A stretch of DNA of 64,000 nucleotides, taken from the NCBI RefSeq assembly GCF_011089895.1, contig NZ_JAANAT010000001.1, positions 1,240,001-1,304,000 of the forward strand, read 5' to 3'. This document shows positions 54,689-63,168 of this stretch, piece by piece (positions within the stretch are counted from its first letter, which is position 1; every line of letters starts with the position of its first letter). A program made the translations under genes and the position numbers. The notes under the pieces were generated by a model that worked only from the letters and a program-made list of their open reading frames with translations, did not search any database and was not told where the DNA came from. This DNA is from Mucilaginibacter inviolabilis (GTDB taxonomy: Bacteria; Bacteroidota; Bacteroidia; Sphingobacteriales; Sphingobacteriaceae).

Positions 54689-55156
54689 GTATATACTTCA
54701 TTTTTCTTTTTAATACAAAAGCGTAATTATTGCTTATATACCATATCAACTCATAGTAAATTTATTCCCTAACAGGGAATAAATTCCTCACTTTATCCAC
54801 TTCGGGGTAAAATGAATATACTATTCCCAAACTGCATTTATACGTATAGGGCTCTTTATGGGCTCAATATAGGTATGTTGACAAATAAAACCGCTTCCTG
54901 AAACTGTGGCAGGCATTATTTCCGTACTTTCGGTATAGTAATTGAACATGTATCCAAAATTGAATATCAGTGCTTAGCTTTTATATTTCATCAATAATAA
55001 CAAACCCTGGATACTGTTTTAACGTAAACCCAATTGTTTCTATTGATCGTCAAAATAATCTTTTTAAAAGAAAATTAATAAAAGTCAACAGTGCGCCCGT
55101 TCATAATTAAAACATGTTTACAACTTAATTAATTCAGGTTTTATAAATCTTCAGAA
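54689..55156. other. Intergenic region upstream of the exopolysaccharide operon
   Basis: These 468 bases contain no gene that I can support. They hold the inverted repeat at 54759-54785 and a 10-base palindrome AAACATGTTT at 55110-55119. The promoter for the receiver/exopolysaccharide operon should be in the last 200 bases; no convincing consensus was seen. Confidence 0.5.
54759..54785. repeat. Short perfect inverted repeat after the VOC gene
   Basis: AATTTATTCCC (54759-54769) and GGGAATAAATT (54775-54785) form an 11-bp stem with a TAACA loop, 70 bases after the VOC stop. No T tract follows directly. It could be a terminator of unusual form or a protein-binding site. Confidence 0.6.
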
Positions 55157-55543
55157 ATGAAAAAAACCCTACTTATTGTTGATGACGATTTAAGTATTTT
55201 AAAGTTACTCAACTTTATCCTTTCAAAGGATTATGATATAGTTGTTAAAAATAACGGAATTGACGCCTTTGGCTGGCTCGAGGATGGCAACATGCCCGAG
55301 TTAATTATTTCCGATCTTCAAATGCCTTACTTTGATGGTCAGTCATTTGTGAAAAATGTCAAAATCAGCGGATTTTATCGTGATTTGCCTGTAATATTAC
55401 TTTCAGCTGCACATGATCTTGATGAACAGGTAAGTAAAATGCCTTTTAAGGTTGAGGCTTGTATCCACAAACCATTTAAACCTAATGAGTTAAAAACAGC
55501 CATTAACCAACTTTTACAAGTTTATGAATCACCAAACATCTGA
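55157..55543 (+). CDS. Stand-alone response-regulator receiver protein
   Basis: The 128-residue CheY-like protein has all receiver residues: the acidic pair in IVDDD (D9/D10), the phosphoacceptor D53 in ISDLQMP, S83 in LLSAAH, and K105 in IHKPF. It has no output domain, so it works through protein contacts. It overlaps the next gene by 20 bases, and that gene itself begins with a degenerate receiver domain fused to a sugar-phosphate transferase. The pair suggests that phosphorylation of this protein regulates the start of exopolysaccharide synthesis. No histidine kinase is present in the window. Confidence 0.92.
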   Translation: MKKTLLIVDDDLSILKLLNFILSKDYDIVVKNNGIDAFGWLEDGNMPELIISDLQMPYFDGQSFVKNVKISGFYRDLPVILLSAAHDLDEQVSKMPFKVEACIHKPFKPNELKTAINQLLQVYESPNI

Positions 55544-56612
55544 TTGGAACGAAAACTCAGGCGCCCATGTCAAAATTGCTTACGCAGGTCTAGCATTGAA
55601 GGAGTTGGTTTTTGCAGGTCTTCATGAGAATTTTAAAGTGGTATATAATGATTCCATTGCCGAGCTTGAAGAATATCTGGGCAATCAATCAATTTTAACC
55701 GTTCCTGATATTATTTTAATGGAAGTTGACGCCGACGGAGAATGCTTTAAAATGGTTCAGGAAATCAAAAAGAGCTTTTTACTTCATGGATCGATCATCG
55801 TTCTTTTATCATCAATTGATGACAAAAGCCTTAAACAAAAAGCGATGCAGCTAAAGGTACATGATTTTTATAGTGTACCCTTTCTGGTTGATAACCTGCG
55901 TGAACGTCTTAACTTCCTGGTTACATTTAAATTGATCAAGCCAAGATTGCTTGAACTTTCTAAAGAAGTAGATACCACTTATAAAATGCCTTTTGGCAAA
56001 CGCTTAATTGATCTGGTTATATCTTGCAGTATGCTGTTTGTACTGTCTCCGGTATTCCTGATCATTGCTATATTGATTAAGTTAGATTCAAAGGGTCCTG
56101 TTTTTTATAAAAGCAAACGTGTTGGTACAGGTTATAAAGTGTTCGATTTTTATAAATTCAGGTCGATGCGCACGGATGCCGATCAGTTGCTGGCCAAATT
56201 ATCAACAGAAAGCAATCAGTATGCATCTGAAACAGGAACTAATAAAGCGGCATTTGTAAAGATTAAAAATGATCCGCGCATTACTAAGCTTGGACAGTTT
56301 TTACGTAACTCGAGTCTTGATGAATTGCCTCAATTATTTAACATCCTGGTAGGCGATATGTCTGTAGTAGGTAACCGTCCATTGCCGGTTTATGAAGCAG
56401 AAATGTTAACTTCCAACGAATGGTCAATGCGTTTCTTAGGCCCCGCTGGTTTAACCGGACTTTGGCAGATCAGTAAACGGGGAAAAGAAGACATGTCTGA
56501 GCGTGAACGGAAAAAATTAGATAATTTTTATGCCCAAAAATATTCTATTTGGTTAGATTTAAGAATTATTATGGGAACTATACCTGCACTGTTTCAAAAA
56601 GAAAAAGTATAA
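55524..56612 (+). CDS. Pseudo-receiver domain fused to polyprenyl-phosphate sugar-phosphate transferase (WcaJ/WbaP-like)
   Basis: The 362-residue protein has two parts. Residues 16-130 look like a receiver fold, with PDIILMEVDADG where the phosphoacceptor Asp is replaced by E67, VLLSS at the Thr/Ser position, and V118 in YSVPF instead of the conserved Lys. The N-terminal acidic pair is missing. Residues 155-362 are the bacterial sugar transferase domain: KRLIDLVISCSMLFVLSPVFLII (membrane segment), KFRSMRTDAD, RNSSLDELPQLFNILVGDMSVVGNRPLP, and GLTGLWQISKRG. It transfers a sugar-1-phosphate to undecaprenyl phosphate, the first step of exopolysaccharide repeat assembly at the inner membrane. The usual four-helix N-terminal part of WcaJ is replaced by the pseudo-receiver. 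Confidence 0.92.
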   Translation: MNHQTSDWNENSGAHVKIAYAGLALKELVFAGLHENFKVVYNDSIAELEEYLGNQSILTVPDIILMEVDADGECFKMVQEIKKSFLLHGSIIVLLSSIDDKSLKQKAMQLKVHDFYSVPFLVDNLRERLNFLVTFKLIKPRLLELSKEVDTTYKMPFGKRLIDLVISCSMLFVLSPVFLIIAILIKLDSKGPVFYKSKRVGTGYKVFDFYKFRSMRTDADQLLAKLSTESNQYASETGTNKAAFVKIKNDPRITKLGQFLRNSSLDELPQLFNILVGDMSVVGNRPLPVYEAEMLTSNEWSMRFLGPAGLTGLWQISKRGKEDMSERERKKLDNFYAQKYSIWLDLRIIMGTIPALFQKEKV

Positions 56613-56617
56613 AACTA

Positions 56618-57298
56618 ATGAACCAAAATATTATTAAGCTTTCTTTTCTATTAATTTTTATTGTTTTTACGAATAATATATACGCTCAGGAATCTTTTAT
56701 TAAAGATATCTCCTACCCTTATCTTGAAAAATTGATAGCTACTGCAAAGAAAAACTATCCGGAAGTTAAATTAAGGCAAAGCCAGGTAAATGCTGCTAAA
56801 AGCAATTACAATGCAACCAAATTCGCCTGGCTCGATGGTTTAACCGCCTCTTATATTTATAGTCCGCAAAATTCCATCAATCTTTCTACCCCCACTATTT
56901 TTAAAGGGTATCAATTATCTGTGTCCCTTAACATTGGTCAGCTACTAAAAAATCCGGCCACAACTAATGCAGCCAGAGAGACGTATAAAGTAGCAGAGTA
57001 TCAGCAAAGCGAATATTTATTAAGCCTTGAGGCGCAGGTAAAACGCTTTTATTTCGCCTATCTGGAAGCTCAGGCCGAACTTAGGTTACGTTCAAATGCG
57101 GTACTTGATGCCGAAGGTGCAGTTAAACAATTAAAGTATGCTTTTCAGAAAGGTGAAACCACTTTTCAAATTTATAACGAGCAACTAAATAGCCTTTACA
57201 ATCAAAACTCATTTAAAGTACAAGCTGAATTGGCGACATTTACAGCAAAAACCAATCTGGAAGAATTATTGGGTACTAAATTAGAAGAGATTAAATAA
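56618..57298 (+). CDS. Half-length TolC-family outer-membrane protein
   Basis: I take ATG at 56618 (MNQNIIKLSFLLIFIVFTNNIYAQ), which gives a signal peptide and 226 residues. The helical pattern NYPEVKLRQSQVNAAKSNYNATKFAWLDGLTASYIYSP, the strand region LSVSLNIGQLLKNPATTNAARETYKVAEYQQSEYLLSLEAQVKRFYFAYLEAQAELRLR, and a coiled tail are those of one OEP repeat of TolC. Normal TolC proteins have two repeats in about 430-490 residues, so only one is present and the assembly would have to differ. It lies between the sugar transferase and the Wzz-like gene (2 bases before it), so it may belong to the export path of the polysaccharide. Confidence 0.8.
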   Translation: MNQNIIKLSFLLIFIVFTNNIYAQESFIKDISYPYLEKLIATAKKNYPEVKLRQSQVNAAKSNYNATKFAWLDGLTASYIYSPQNSINLSTPTIFKGYQLSVSLNIGQLLKNPATTNAARETYKVAEYQQSEYLLSLEAQVKRFYFAYLEAQAELRLRSNAVLDAEGAVKQLKYAFQKGETTFQIYNEQLNSLYNQNSFKVQAELATFTAKTNLEELLGTKLEEIK

Positions 57299-57300
57299 TA

Positions 57301-59466
57301 ATGGAGATCGCTAAGTTTTTTAAACTTCTACGTAAATATAGAAACACACTCATTATCATTCCGTTGGTAACGGTAATTGGTTCATTTTTTCTTGTTAAGA
57401 ATTTACCTAACAATTATATATCCCATGCCCAAATAGCAACCGGTATAGTTGATGCTTCCAGGCACCTGCTGGATAAAGAGGATAACGTAAATGCCCAGGA
57501 ACAGCAGGTCTTCCGCGAGTTTAGCAACCTGATAGCTATTATGAAACTAAAGAAACTGATCAATCAGGTTTCTTACCAGCTCATGATTCATGATTTGAGC
57601 AGCCCTACCCCATTTCGTAAATTCAGTAAGGAATTATTGGCATTGCATCCTTATGAACGCGATAGGGCCTTGGTGCTATTTAAAAATAAATTTCAAAGCA
57701 TGCAGCCTCTATCTCTTTATGATAAAGAAGAAGATATGCTAAATGACATACTTATATCCATGAAGTATGATGAGCGTTCCATCATGAAAGAACTTACCAT
57801 TGCACGTGATGAAGACAGTGATTTTATTTCGGTAAGCTTTGATTCAGAAAATCCGCAATTATCAGCTTTTATAGTTAATACATTATGTAACCAGTTTATA
57901 GCTTATTACACCCAAAATGTAAGGCAAAATGAAACTAATGCAGTGAATTTCTTATCTAAGCTATTGGAAGAGAAAAAGAACGCTTTAAGTAAAAAAACGG
58001 AAGAACTGCAAAAGTATAAGATACAAAATGGTGTACTAAGCCTTGATGAGCAATCTAAAGCCATTTTTGGCCAGATCATGGTTTATAACGACAAAAAGTT
58101 ACAGGCTGAAAAAGACATTATTTCTTATGACGGCGCCATTAATGCCATCAATAGCAAATTTCAACCAGGCGACAGAAAATATGTAGAAGCCTCAGTTAGT
58201 AAATATAATCAGGCCATTACTACAACTCAGGATCAGCTTCACATCCTGGAGGACAGATATGTACGCAGCGGGTTTAATCCCCGTTACAAAAACACGATAG
58301 ATTCTGTTCAAAATGTTCTTACCGGCCAGATAAATCAATCATCAGATAAATACGTTACCAACCCATTGGTAGCAAAGGACGACCTGATCCACCAAAAATT
58401 AACTCTGGAAATATCAAGGGATCTTGCCAAATACAGCGTAAAATCAATTGATAAGGAATTGGCTAGTTTGAATGGCAAATTTTCACGCCTGGTTCCTTTT
58501 GACGCCACTGTAAAAACTTATGATTTTGATATTGATATTGCCGGCAAGGAATATCTCGACGTTTTAAACAGATATAACGAAACCAATTTAAAGTCTAATT
58601 TTTCTATCAATCTGCGACAGGTTGAAGTTGCTACACCCGATGTTGCTCAGCCATCCAAAAAAATACTGCTGATTGCGCTTAGTGTTATATTAAGTGTGTT
58701 TGCCTGTTTGTTTGTGTTATTTGTATTGTTTTACCTGGATAGAAGCATTCAGGATCCATCAGATTTGGTTAATAAAACACAATTACCCTTATTGGGCTAC
58801 CTCAATCGTATCAAGGGTGAAAACCTCGATCTGAAAAAACTTTGGGATGTAGAACATCGTGATAAGATGAAGCAATTTAAAGAATTGATCAGATCAGTAC
58901 GATTTGAAATTGATCAGGAATTGCAGGGTGAGAAAGTTATTGCCGTAACCAGTTTAAATGCTACCGAGGGAAAAACGTTATTAGCCATTAGCCTGGCCTA
59001 TTCTTACTCCATGATCAACAAAAAGGTATTATTGATTGATGGCAATTTCGATAACCCTACCATTAGTAAAACAGCGTTGCCGGGTGTTTATGTTGAAGAT
59101 TATTTTAAAAACAATCCACTTAATGCACAGGTAGTGAACAGCAGCACAACTACCGTATTGGGAAATCATGGCGGGGATATTACCTTATTTGAAATTGGAG
59201 ACGAGGCTTTTATAAAAAGCCGCCTTGATGACTTTAGATCAAAGTACGACATTATTATTATTGATACAGCTCCATTAACCGCTTTAAATAAATCAAAAGA
59301 ATGGTTATTGTTCGCCAATAAAACCCTTGCAGTTTTTGAATCGGGGAAAAGTATCACCAACAGCCAAAAACCTGATATAGCTTATCTGCGTAGCCTTAAT
59401 AATAAATTTGCGGGCTGGGTACTTAACAAAACTGATTTCAATCAAAAAAAAGAATCAGCATCGTAA
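57301..59466 (+). CDS. Wzz/BY-kinase-like chain-length and export protein, degenerate kinase
   Basis: The 721-residue protein has a first membrane helix at about residues 16-33 and a Wzz-type N-terminal domain. A long periplasmic coiled region follows (about 210-340, with many Lys and Glu). A second helix is at about 452-478 (ILLIALSVILSVFACLFVLFVLFYLDR). The cytoplasmic P-loop domain has a Walker A-like TSLNATEGKTLLA with K558, an A'-like VLLIDGNFDNP (canonical: IDxDxR) and Walker B-like IIIIDTAPL. Bacterial tyrosine kinases carry a C-terminal tyrosine cluster; this one ends KTDFNQKKESAS without any, so autophosphorylation there is not expected. It likely sets polymer length and couples to the outer-membrane protein encoded 2 bases upstream. 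Confidence 0.88.
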   Translation: MEIAKFFKLLRKYRNTLIIIPLVTVIGSFFLVKNLPNNYISHAQIATGIVDASRHLLDKEDNVNAQEQQVFREFSNLIAIMKLKKLINQVSYQLMIHDLSSPTPFRKFSKELLALHPYERDRALVLFKNKFQSMQPLSLYDKEEDMLNDILISMKYDERSIMKELTIARDEDSDFISVSFDSENPQLSAFIVNTLCNQFIAYYTQNVRQNETNAVNFLSKLLEEKKNALSKKTEELQKYKIQNGVLSLDEQSKAIFGQIMVYNDKKLQAEKDIISYDGAINAINSKFQPGDRKYVEASVSKYNQAITTTQDQLHILEDRYVRSGFNPRYKNTIDSVQNVLTGQINQSSDKYVTNPLVAKDDLIHQKLTLEISRDLAKYSVKSIDKELASLNGKFSRLVPFDATVKTYDFDIDIAGKEYLDVLNRYNETNLKSNFSINLRQVEVATPDVAQPSKKILLIALSVILSVFACLFVLFVLFYLDRSIQDPSDLVNKTQLPLLGYLNRIKGENLDLKKLWDVEHRDKMKQFKELIRSVRFEIDQELQGEKVIAVTSLNATEGKTLLAISLAYSYSMINKKVLLIDGNFDNPTISKTALPGVYVEDYFKNNPLNAQVVNSSTTTVLGNHGGDITLFEIGDEAFIKSRLDDFRSKYDIIIIDTAPLTALNKSKEWLLFANKTLAVFESGKSITNSQKPDIAYLRSLNNKFAGWVLNKTDFNQKKESAS

Positions 59467-59514
59467 ACTAAGGACTTTCGACTGGTGTTAATATTGATTT
59501 AAAACTACATTATT

Positions 59515-59652
59515 ATGAGGTTGGAACCCAAGAAACAGGAACTTGACCCATTTGAAAATTTAAGTCCCCTGCAAAAAAAATCACGCAAAGCTGCTGTCGT
59601 TGTCGCTTTTATCGGAACATTTGTTTGGGTAGTTAAAATTTTATTTTTTTAA
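59515..59652 (+). CDS. Small single-helix membrane protein (45 residues)
   Basis: This frame is short but well formed: MRLEPKKQELDPFENLSPLQ, then a basic KKSRKAA, then a hydrophobic helix VVVAFIGTFVWVVKILFF and a TAA stop. It fills the gap between the Wzz-like gene (48 bases) and the Wzy-like gene (17 bases), where the spacing otherwise would be unusually wide for this operon. The topology predicts a cytoplasmic N-terminus, with basic residues before the helix. The function is unknown; it may be a small regulator or assembly factor for the polysaccharide machinery. Confidence 0.7.
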   Translation: MRLEPKKQELDPFENLSPLQKKSRKAAVVVAFIGTFVWVVKILFF

Positions 59653-59669
59653 AACCATAATAACAGCAA

Positions 59670-61190
59670 ATGCTGAACAATGTCAACAATAGTACTGAAA
59701 CAAAGCCATCACTTTGGAAAAGCATATTAATACAAAAGCTATCCAACAAAGTGGTGATATTGTTATTGTTGTTGGCTTCGTTATTCTTTAGTTATATCGT
59801 GTTTAAATTCGGGATAATTGGGGGGAGTATAGTTTTAACATTGCTCGTTGGCATTCCTATACTATATGGCATTGTAGCCTATCCTAAATTCGGAATAACA
59901 ATCCTCATAATCGCCTCATTTTTTATAAACTATTTTTCGGAGATGGTTCCGGAAATAGCTCCTATAGGTACGCTGCTTGATGCCATAACGTATTTATTGA
60001 TTCTGGGATTTTTTATCAAACAAAAGAGAGAACATGATTGGTCGCGCTTTAAAAACCCAATTAGTTATATTATTTTAATCTGGCTGGCATATAATTTCCT
60101 GGAAGTAGTTAACCCCTGGGCTACGTCAAGGCTTGCCTGGGTATATACAGTACGTACGGTTGGTTTTATTATGATGATGTACTTTGTATTTGTATATCAC
60201 ATCAGATCTGTTGATTTTATAAAGTTTCTGTTAAAGCTATGGCTTGCTTTTTCCTGTATTGCAGCTATTTCAGCGTTTCAACAGGAAAACATTGGTTTTT
60301 TTTGGTTTGAAAAAGATTATCTGTACGCAGACCCTTTACGCGTAAGCTTGCTTTTCATTAACGGGCATATGCGTAAGTTTGGCATTTTCCCCGACCCTGT
60401 TACTTTTTCATATAACATGGTAGTTGCGGCCTTGCTTTGCATCGCTTTAATTATGGGTAACCATAGTTTGCGTAAAAAAATAGCCTTAGGTTTCATGGCG
60501 GCATTTTTCCTTTTTGTGATGCTTTATTCAGGCACCAGGGCCGCTTATGTGCTTGTTCCGGCATCTCTACTGATGCTTGCCGTATTAAATTTCAATAAAA
60601 AGGTGATGCTATTTGCCGTAACAGCAGGTTTAATGCTTGGCTTTTTAATTGTAATGCCTACTTCAAACCCATTGATCAAACGGTTCCAGACTGCTTTTAA
60701 TCCTTCTGACGACCCATCATACAACGTAAGGGCAGAGAATCAAAAACGGATAAAACCCTACATTTTAGCACATCCTATCGGTGGCGGACTGGGTTCTGTA
60801 GGTGTTTGGGGACGACGGTTTTCACCAAATTCTGAATTATCAAAATTCCCTCCGGATAGTGGTTATGTACGTGTAGCAGTTGAAATGGGCTGGATTGGAC
60901 TGATTCTTTTTTGCACACTAATATATATTGCCCTTTATAACGGCATTAATTATTACTACAGAATAAAAAACCCGGAGCTCAAAAACTATTGTATGGCTAT
61001 GATATTGATCATTTTTGCTTTCAACGTGGGTAATTTTCCGCAGCAGGCATTAGTACAATATCCAAGTAACGTCTTGTTTTATTTGGCCATAGCTATCATC
61101 GTAGCCTGTATGCGTTTGGACAATGAAGAACAGGCAAAGATTATGGCTCAACCTCTTGCAAATGAACATAAATTACAAAAATGGAGTTAG
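59670..61190 (+). CDS. O-antigen ligase/Wzy-like polysaccharide polymerase
   Basis: The 506-residue protein has about ten to twelve membrane helices, starting at residue 25 (KVVILLLLLASLFFSYIVF). It has the large periplasmic loop of the Wzy_C (O-antigen ligase) fold, at about 340-405, containing NVRAENQKRIKPYILAHPIGGGLGSVGVWGRRFSP with Arg and His residues typical of the family. It joins repeat units of the exopolysaccharide at the periplasmic face. It belongs to the operon with Wzz-like, Wzx-like and glycosyltransferase genes. The next gene begins 4 bases after its stop. Confidence 0.88.
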   Translation: MLNNVNNSTETKPSLWKSILIQKLSNKVVILLLLLASLFFSYIVFKFGIIGGSIVLTLLVGIPILYGIVAYPKFGITILIIASFFINYFSEMVPEIAPIGTLLDAITYLLILGFFIKQKREHDWSRFKNPISYIILIWLAYNFLEVVNPWATSRLAWVYTVRTVGFIMMMYFVFVYHIRSVDFIKFLLKLWLAFSCIAAISAFQQENIGFFWFEKDYLYADPLRVSLLFINGHMRKFGIFPDPVTFSYNMVVAALLCIALIMGNHSLRKKIALGFMAAFFLFVMLYSGTRAAYVLVPASLLMLAVLNFNKKVMLFAVTAGLMLGFLIVMPTSNPLIKRFQTAFNPSDDPSYNVRAENQKRIKPYILAHPIGGGLGSVGVWGRRFSPNSELSKFPPDSGYVRVAVEMGWIGLILFCTLIYIALYNGINYYYRIKNPELKNYCMAMILIIFAFNVGNFPQQALVQYPSNVLFYLAIAIIVACMRLDNEEQAKIMAQPLANEHKLQKWS

Positions 61191-61194
61191 GTAA

Positions 61195-61809
61195 ATGGCG
61201 CTAGTATCAACAATAAAATCAAACCCTGGTTTAAAGCGTTTCGTGCACTGGTTAGTTGTACGTAGCGGCGAAGCTAAACCCAGATTATGGGTGCGTTGGT
61301 TTGTCAATCCATTTTTTCATAAACGGGGTAAAAAGTCGGTTGTGAGGTTTAAAGCTCGGATGGATATATTTCCTTTCAACAAATTCGCCCTGGGTAGCAA
61401 CAGTATTGTTGAAGATTTGGCTACTATTAATAACGGTGTTGGTGATGTTATTATTGGCAATAATTGTGGCATTGGTATTGGTAACGTATTGATAGGTCCG
61501 GTGAATTTGGGCAATTACGTTATGCTTGCTCAAAACATTGTGCTTTCAGGTCTTAATCATGGGTATGAAGATGTCACCACGCCCCCACGTTTGCAAAAAG
61601 TAACCACCAAACAGATCACTATTCATGACAATGTTTGGATAGGCGCCAATAGTGTGGTAACAGCCGGTGTTACTATTGGCAAACATGCCATTATTGGGGC
61701 CGGCAGTGTAGTTACTAAAGATATACCAGAATATAGTGTTGCAGTTGGTAATCCGGCAAGAGTGATTAAAAGATATAATTTCACAACCAACAGCTGGGAA
61801 AAAGCGTAA
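61195..61809 (+). CDS. Left-handed beta-helix (hexapeptide) O-acyltransferase
   Basis: The 204-residue protein shows hexapeptide repeats over about residues 70-190 (SIVEDLATINNGVGDVIIGNNCGIGIGNVLIGPVNLGNYVMLAQNIVLSGLNHGYED...GANSVVTAGVTIGKHAIIGAGSVVTKDIPEYSVAVGNPARVIKRY). The catalytic His is in SGLNHGYED, as in maltose/galactoside acetyltransferases, and the terminal block GNPARVI is present. It should acetylate, or similarly acylate, a sugar of the exopolysaccharide, using acetyl-CoA. It is 4 bases from the polymerase and 10 bases before the flippase. Confidence 0.92.
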   Translation: MALVSTIKSNPGLKRFVHWLVVRSGEAKPRLWVRWFVNPFFHKRGKKSVVRFKARMDIFPFNKFALGSNSIVEDLATINNGVGDVIIGNNCGIGIGNVLIGPVNLGNYVMLAQNIVLSGLNHGYEDVTTPPRLQKVTTKQITIHDNVWIGANSVVTAGVTIGKHAIIGAGSVVTKDIPEYSVAVGNPARVIKRYNFTTNSWEKA

Positions 61810-61819
61810 CAACTGATAC

Positions 61820-63166
61820 ATGAGCTTTTTAAAAAAAGTTATTAATAAGCACACACTTTCCTTAGCCAGTAACGCTATTATGCCGGTATTGGGGATGGCC
61901 ATCTTATCGCTGATGGCCCGTTATCTTTCCAAGGCAGATTTTGGCGATTACATCTTTTTCCTGATCGTATTTACCCTGGCCGATACCTTTCGTACCGGCT
62001 TTATGCAAACATCTCTCATTAAGTTTTATGCAGGTACTGATAAAACACGGGCAGCTAACATAGCAGGCTCAGCCTGGTACCTGGGTTTTATGATTGTATT
62101 GGCATTTGGTATAGGTAATTTGCTGATGTACTTTTTCTACTTCGGTAATAATCCGAATATGTTTATGATCATCAAATGGTTCAGTGCGATATTTTTTTGT
62201 ACACTACCTGCAGCCATAGCCATGTGGATACTGCAGGCAGAAGAACGCTTTGATAAACTATTCCTGTTACAGCTGATAAACCAGGGAGGTTTTTTTGTAC
62301 TGATACTGCTGTTGATTATTTTTCACCAGGCAAGTTTTCAAAATGCCTTATATAGTTATCTTATTAACAATATAGTAAGCAGTATAATTACCATTATTAT
62401 AGGCTGGTCAAAAGTAAAAACCATCAGTAGCAAAAGCTGGGCATCTATCAAAGAGTTGGCTCATTTTGGTAAGTTCAGTGTCGGTACCTCTATCAGTTCC
62501 TATCTGTTGCGAAGCTCGGATACCTTTATTATTAAGATGATGTTTCCATCTGAGTTGCTGGCTGTGTACTATATTCCTCAGCGTCTTATGGAGATATTTG
62601 AGATACCACTCAGGGCTTTTATAGCTACGGCCCTACCCGTAATGTCTGCAGCCGTCCACCGCGAGGATAAAAGATATGTATCTTATATCATGAAAAAGTA
62701 TGCAGGTATGCTCACCATTGCCCTGATACCTATTGCCATAGTTTCATTTATAGCTGCCGATTTGATCATAGGGTTACTTTTTGGGGGTAAATACCAACAT
62801 TCTGATGCTGGTAATATCTTTCGTATATTCATGTGCTTTGTAATGCTGCTGCCTATCGACAGATTTTTTGGAATTACACTCGATATCATCGGCAAGCCAC
62901 AGCTAAACATGATCAAGGTATTTATTATGTTGACGGTAAATGTAATTGGTGATTTTGCCGGTATATTCATCTTCCATAATCTTTATGGCGTGGCTATTGC
63001 TTCTATATTCACCTTTTTTTCGGGGGCGATATTCGGTTACTGGGCTCTTAAAAAACATCTGGAATTTAAGATCGGAGACATATTTAAGCTGGGATATATC
63101 GAACTCATGGAGCTATTAGGTTTACTGTATCAAAAGCTACGAAAGAAGGAGTTGAAGCAAGACTAA
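61820..63166 (+). CDS. Wzx-like polysaccharide flippase (MOP superfamily)
   Basis: The 448-residue protein has about 12-14 hydrophobic helices. It begins ASNAIMPVLGMAILSLMARYLSKADFGDYIFFLIVFTLADTFRTGFMQTSLIKFYAG, a typical Polysacc_synt start, and later shows SVGTSISSYLLRSSDTFIIKMMFPSELLAVYYIPQRLMEIFEIPLRAFIATALPVMS. It flips undecaprenyl-linked repeat units across the inner membrane. It follows the acyltransferase by 10 bases and is followed 2 bases later by a glycosyltransferase. The C-terminus is basic and cytoplasmic (KKLRKKELKQD-like). Confidence 0.9.
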   Translation: MSFLKKVINKHTLSLASNAIMPVLGMAILSLMARYLSKADFGDYIFFLIVFTLADTFRTGFMQTSLIKFYAGTDKTRAANIAGSAWYLGFMIVLAFGIGNLLMYFFYFGNNPNMFMIIKWFSAIFFCTLPAAIAMWILQAEERFDKLFLLQLINQGGFFVLILLLIIFHQASFQNALYSYLINNIVSSIITIIIGWSKVKTISSKSWASIKELAHFGKFSVGTSISSYLLRSSDTFIIKMMFPSELLAVYYIPQRLMEIFEIPLRAFIATALPVMSAAVHREDKRYVSYIMKKYAGMLTIALIPIAIVSFIAADLIIGLLFGGKYQHSDAGNIFRIFMCFVMLLPIDRFFGITLDIIGKPQLNMIKVFIMLTVNVIGDFAGIFIFHNLYGVAIASIFTFFSGAIFGYWALKKHLEFKIGDIFKLGYIELMELLGLLYQKLRKKELKQD

Positions 63167-63168
63167 TC

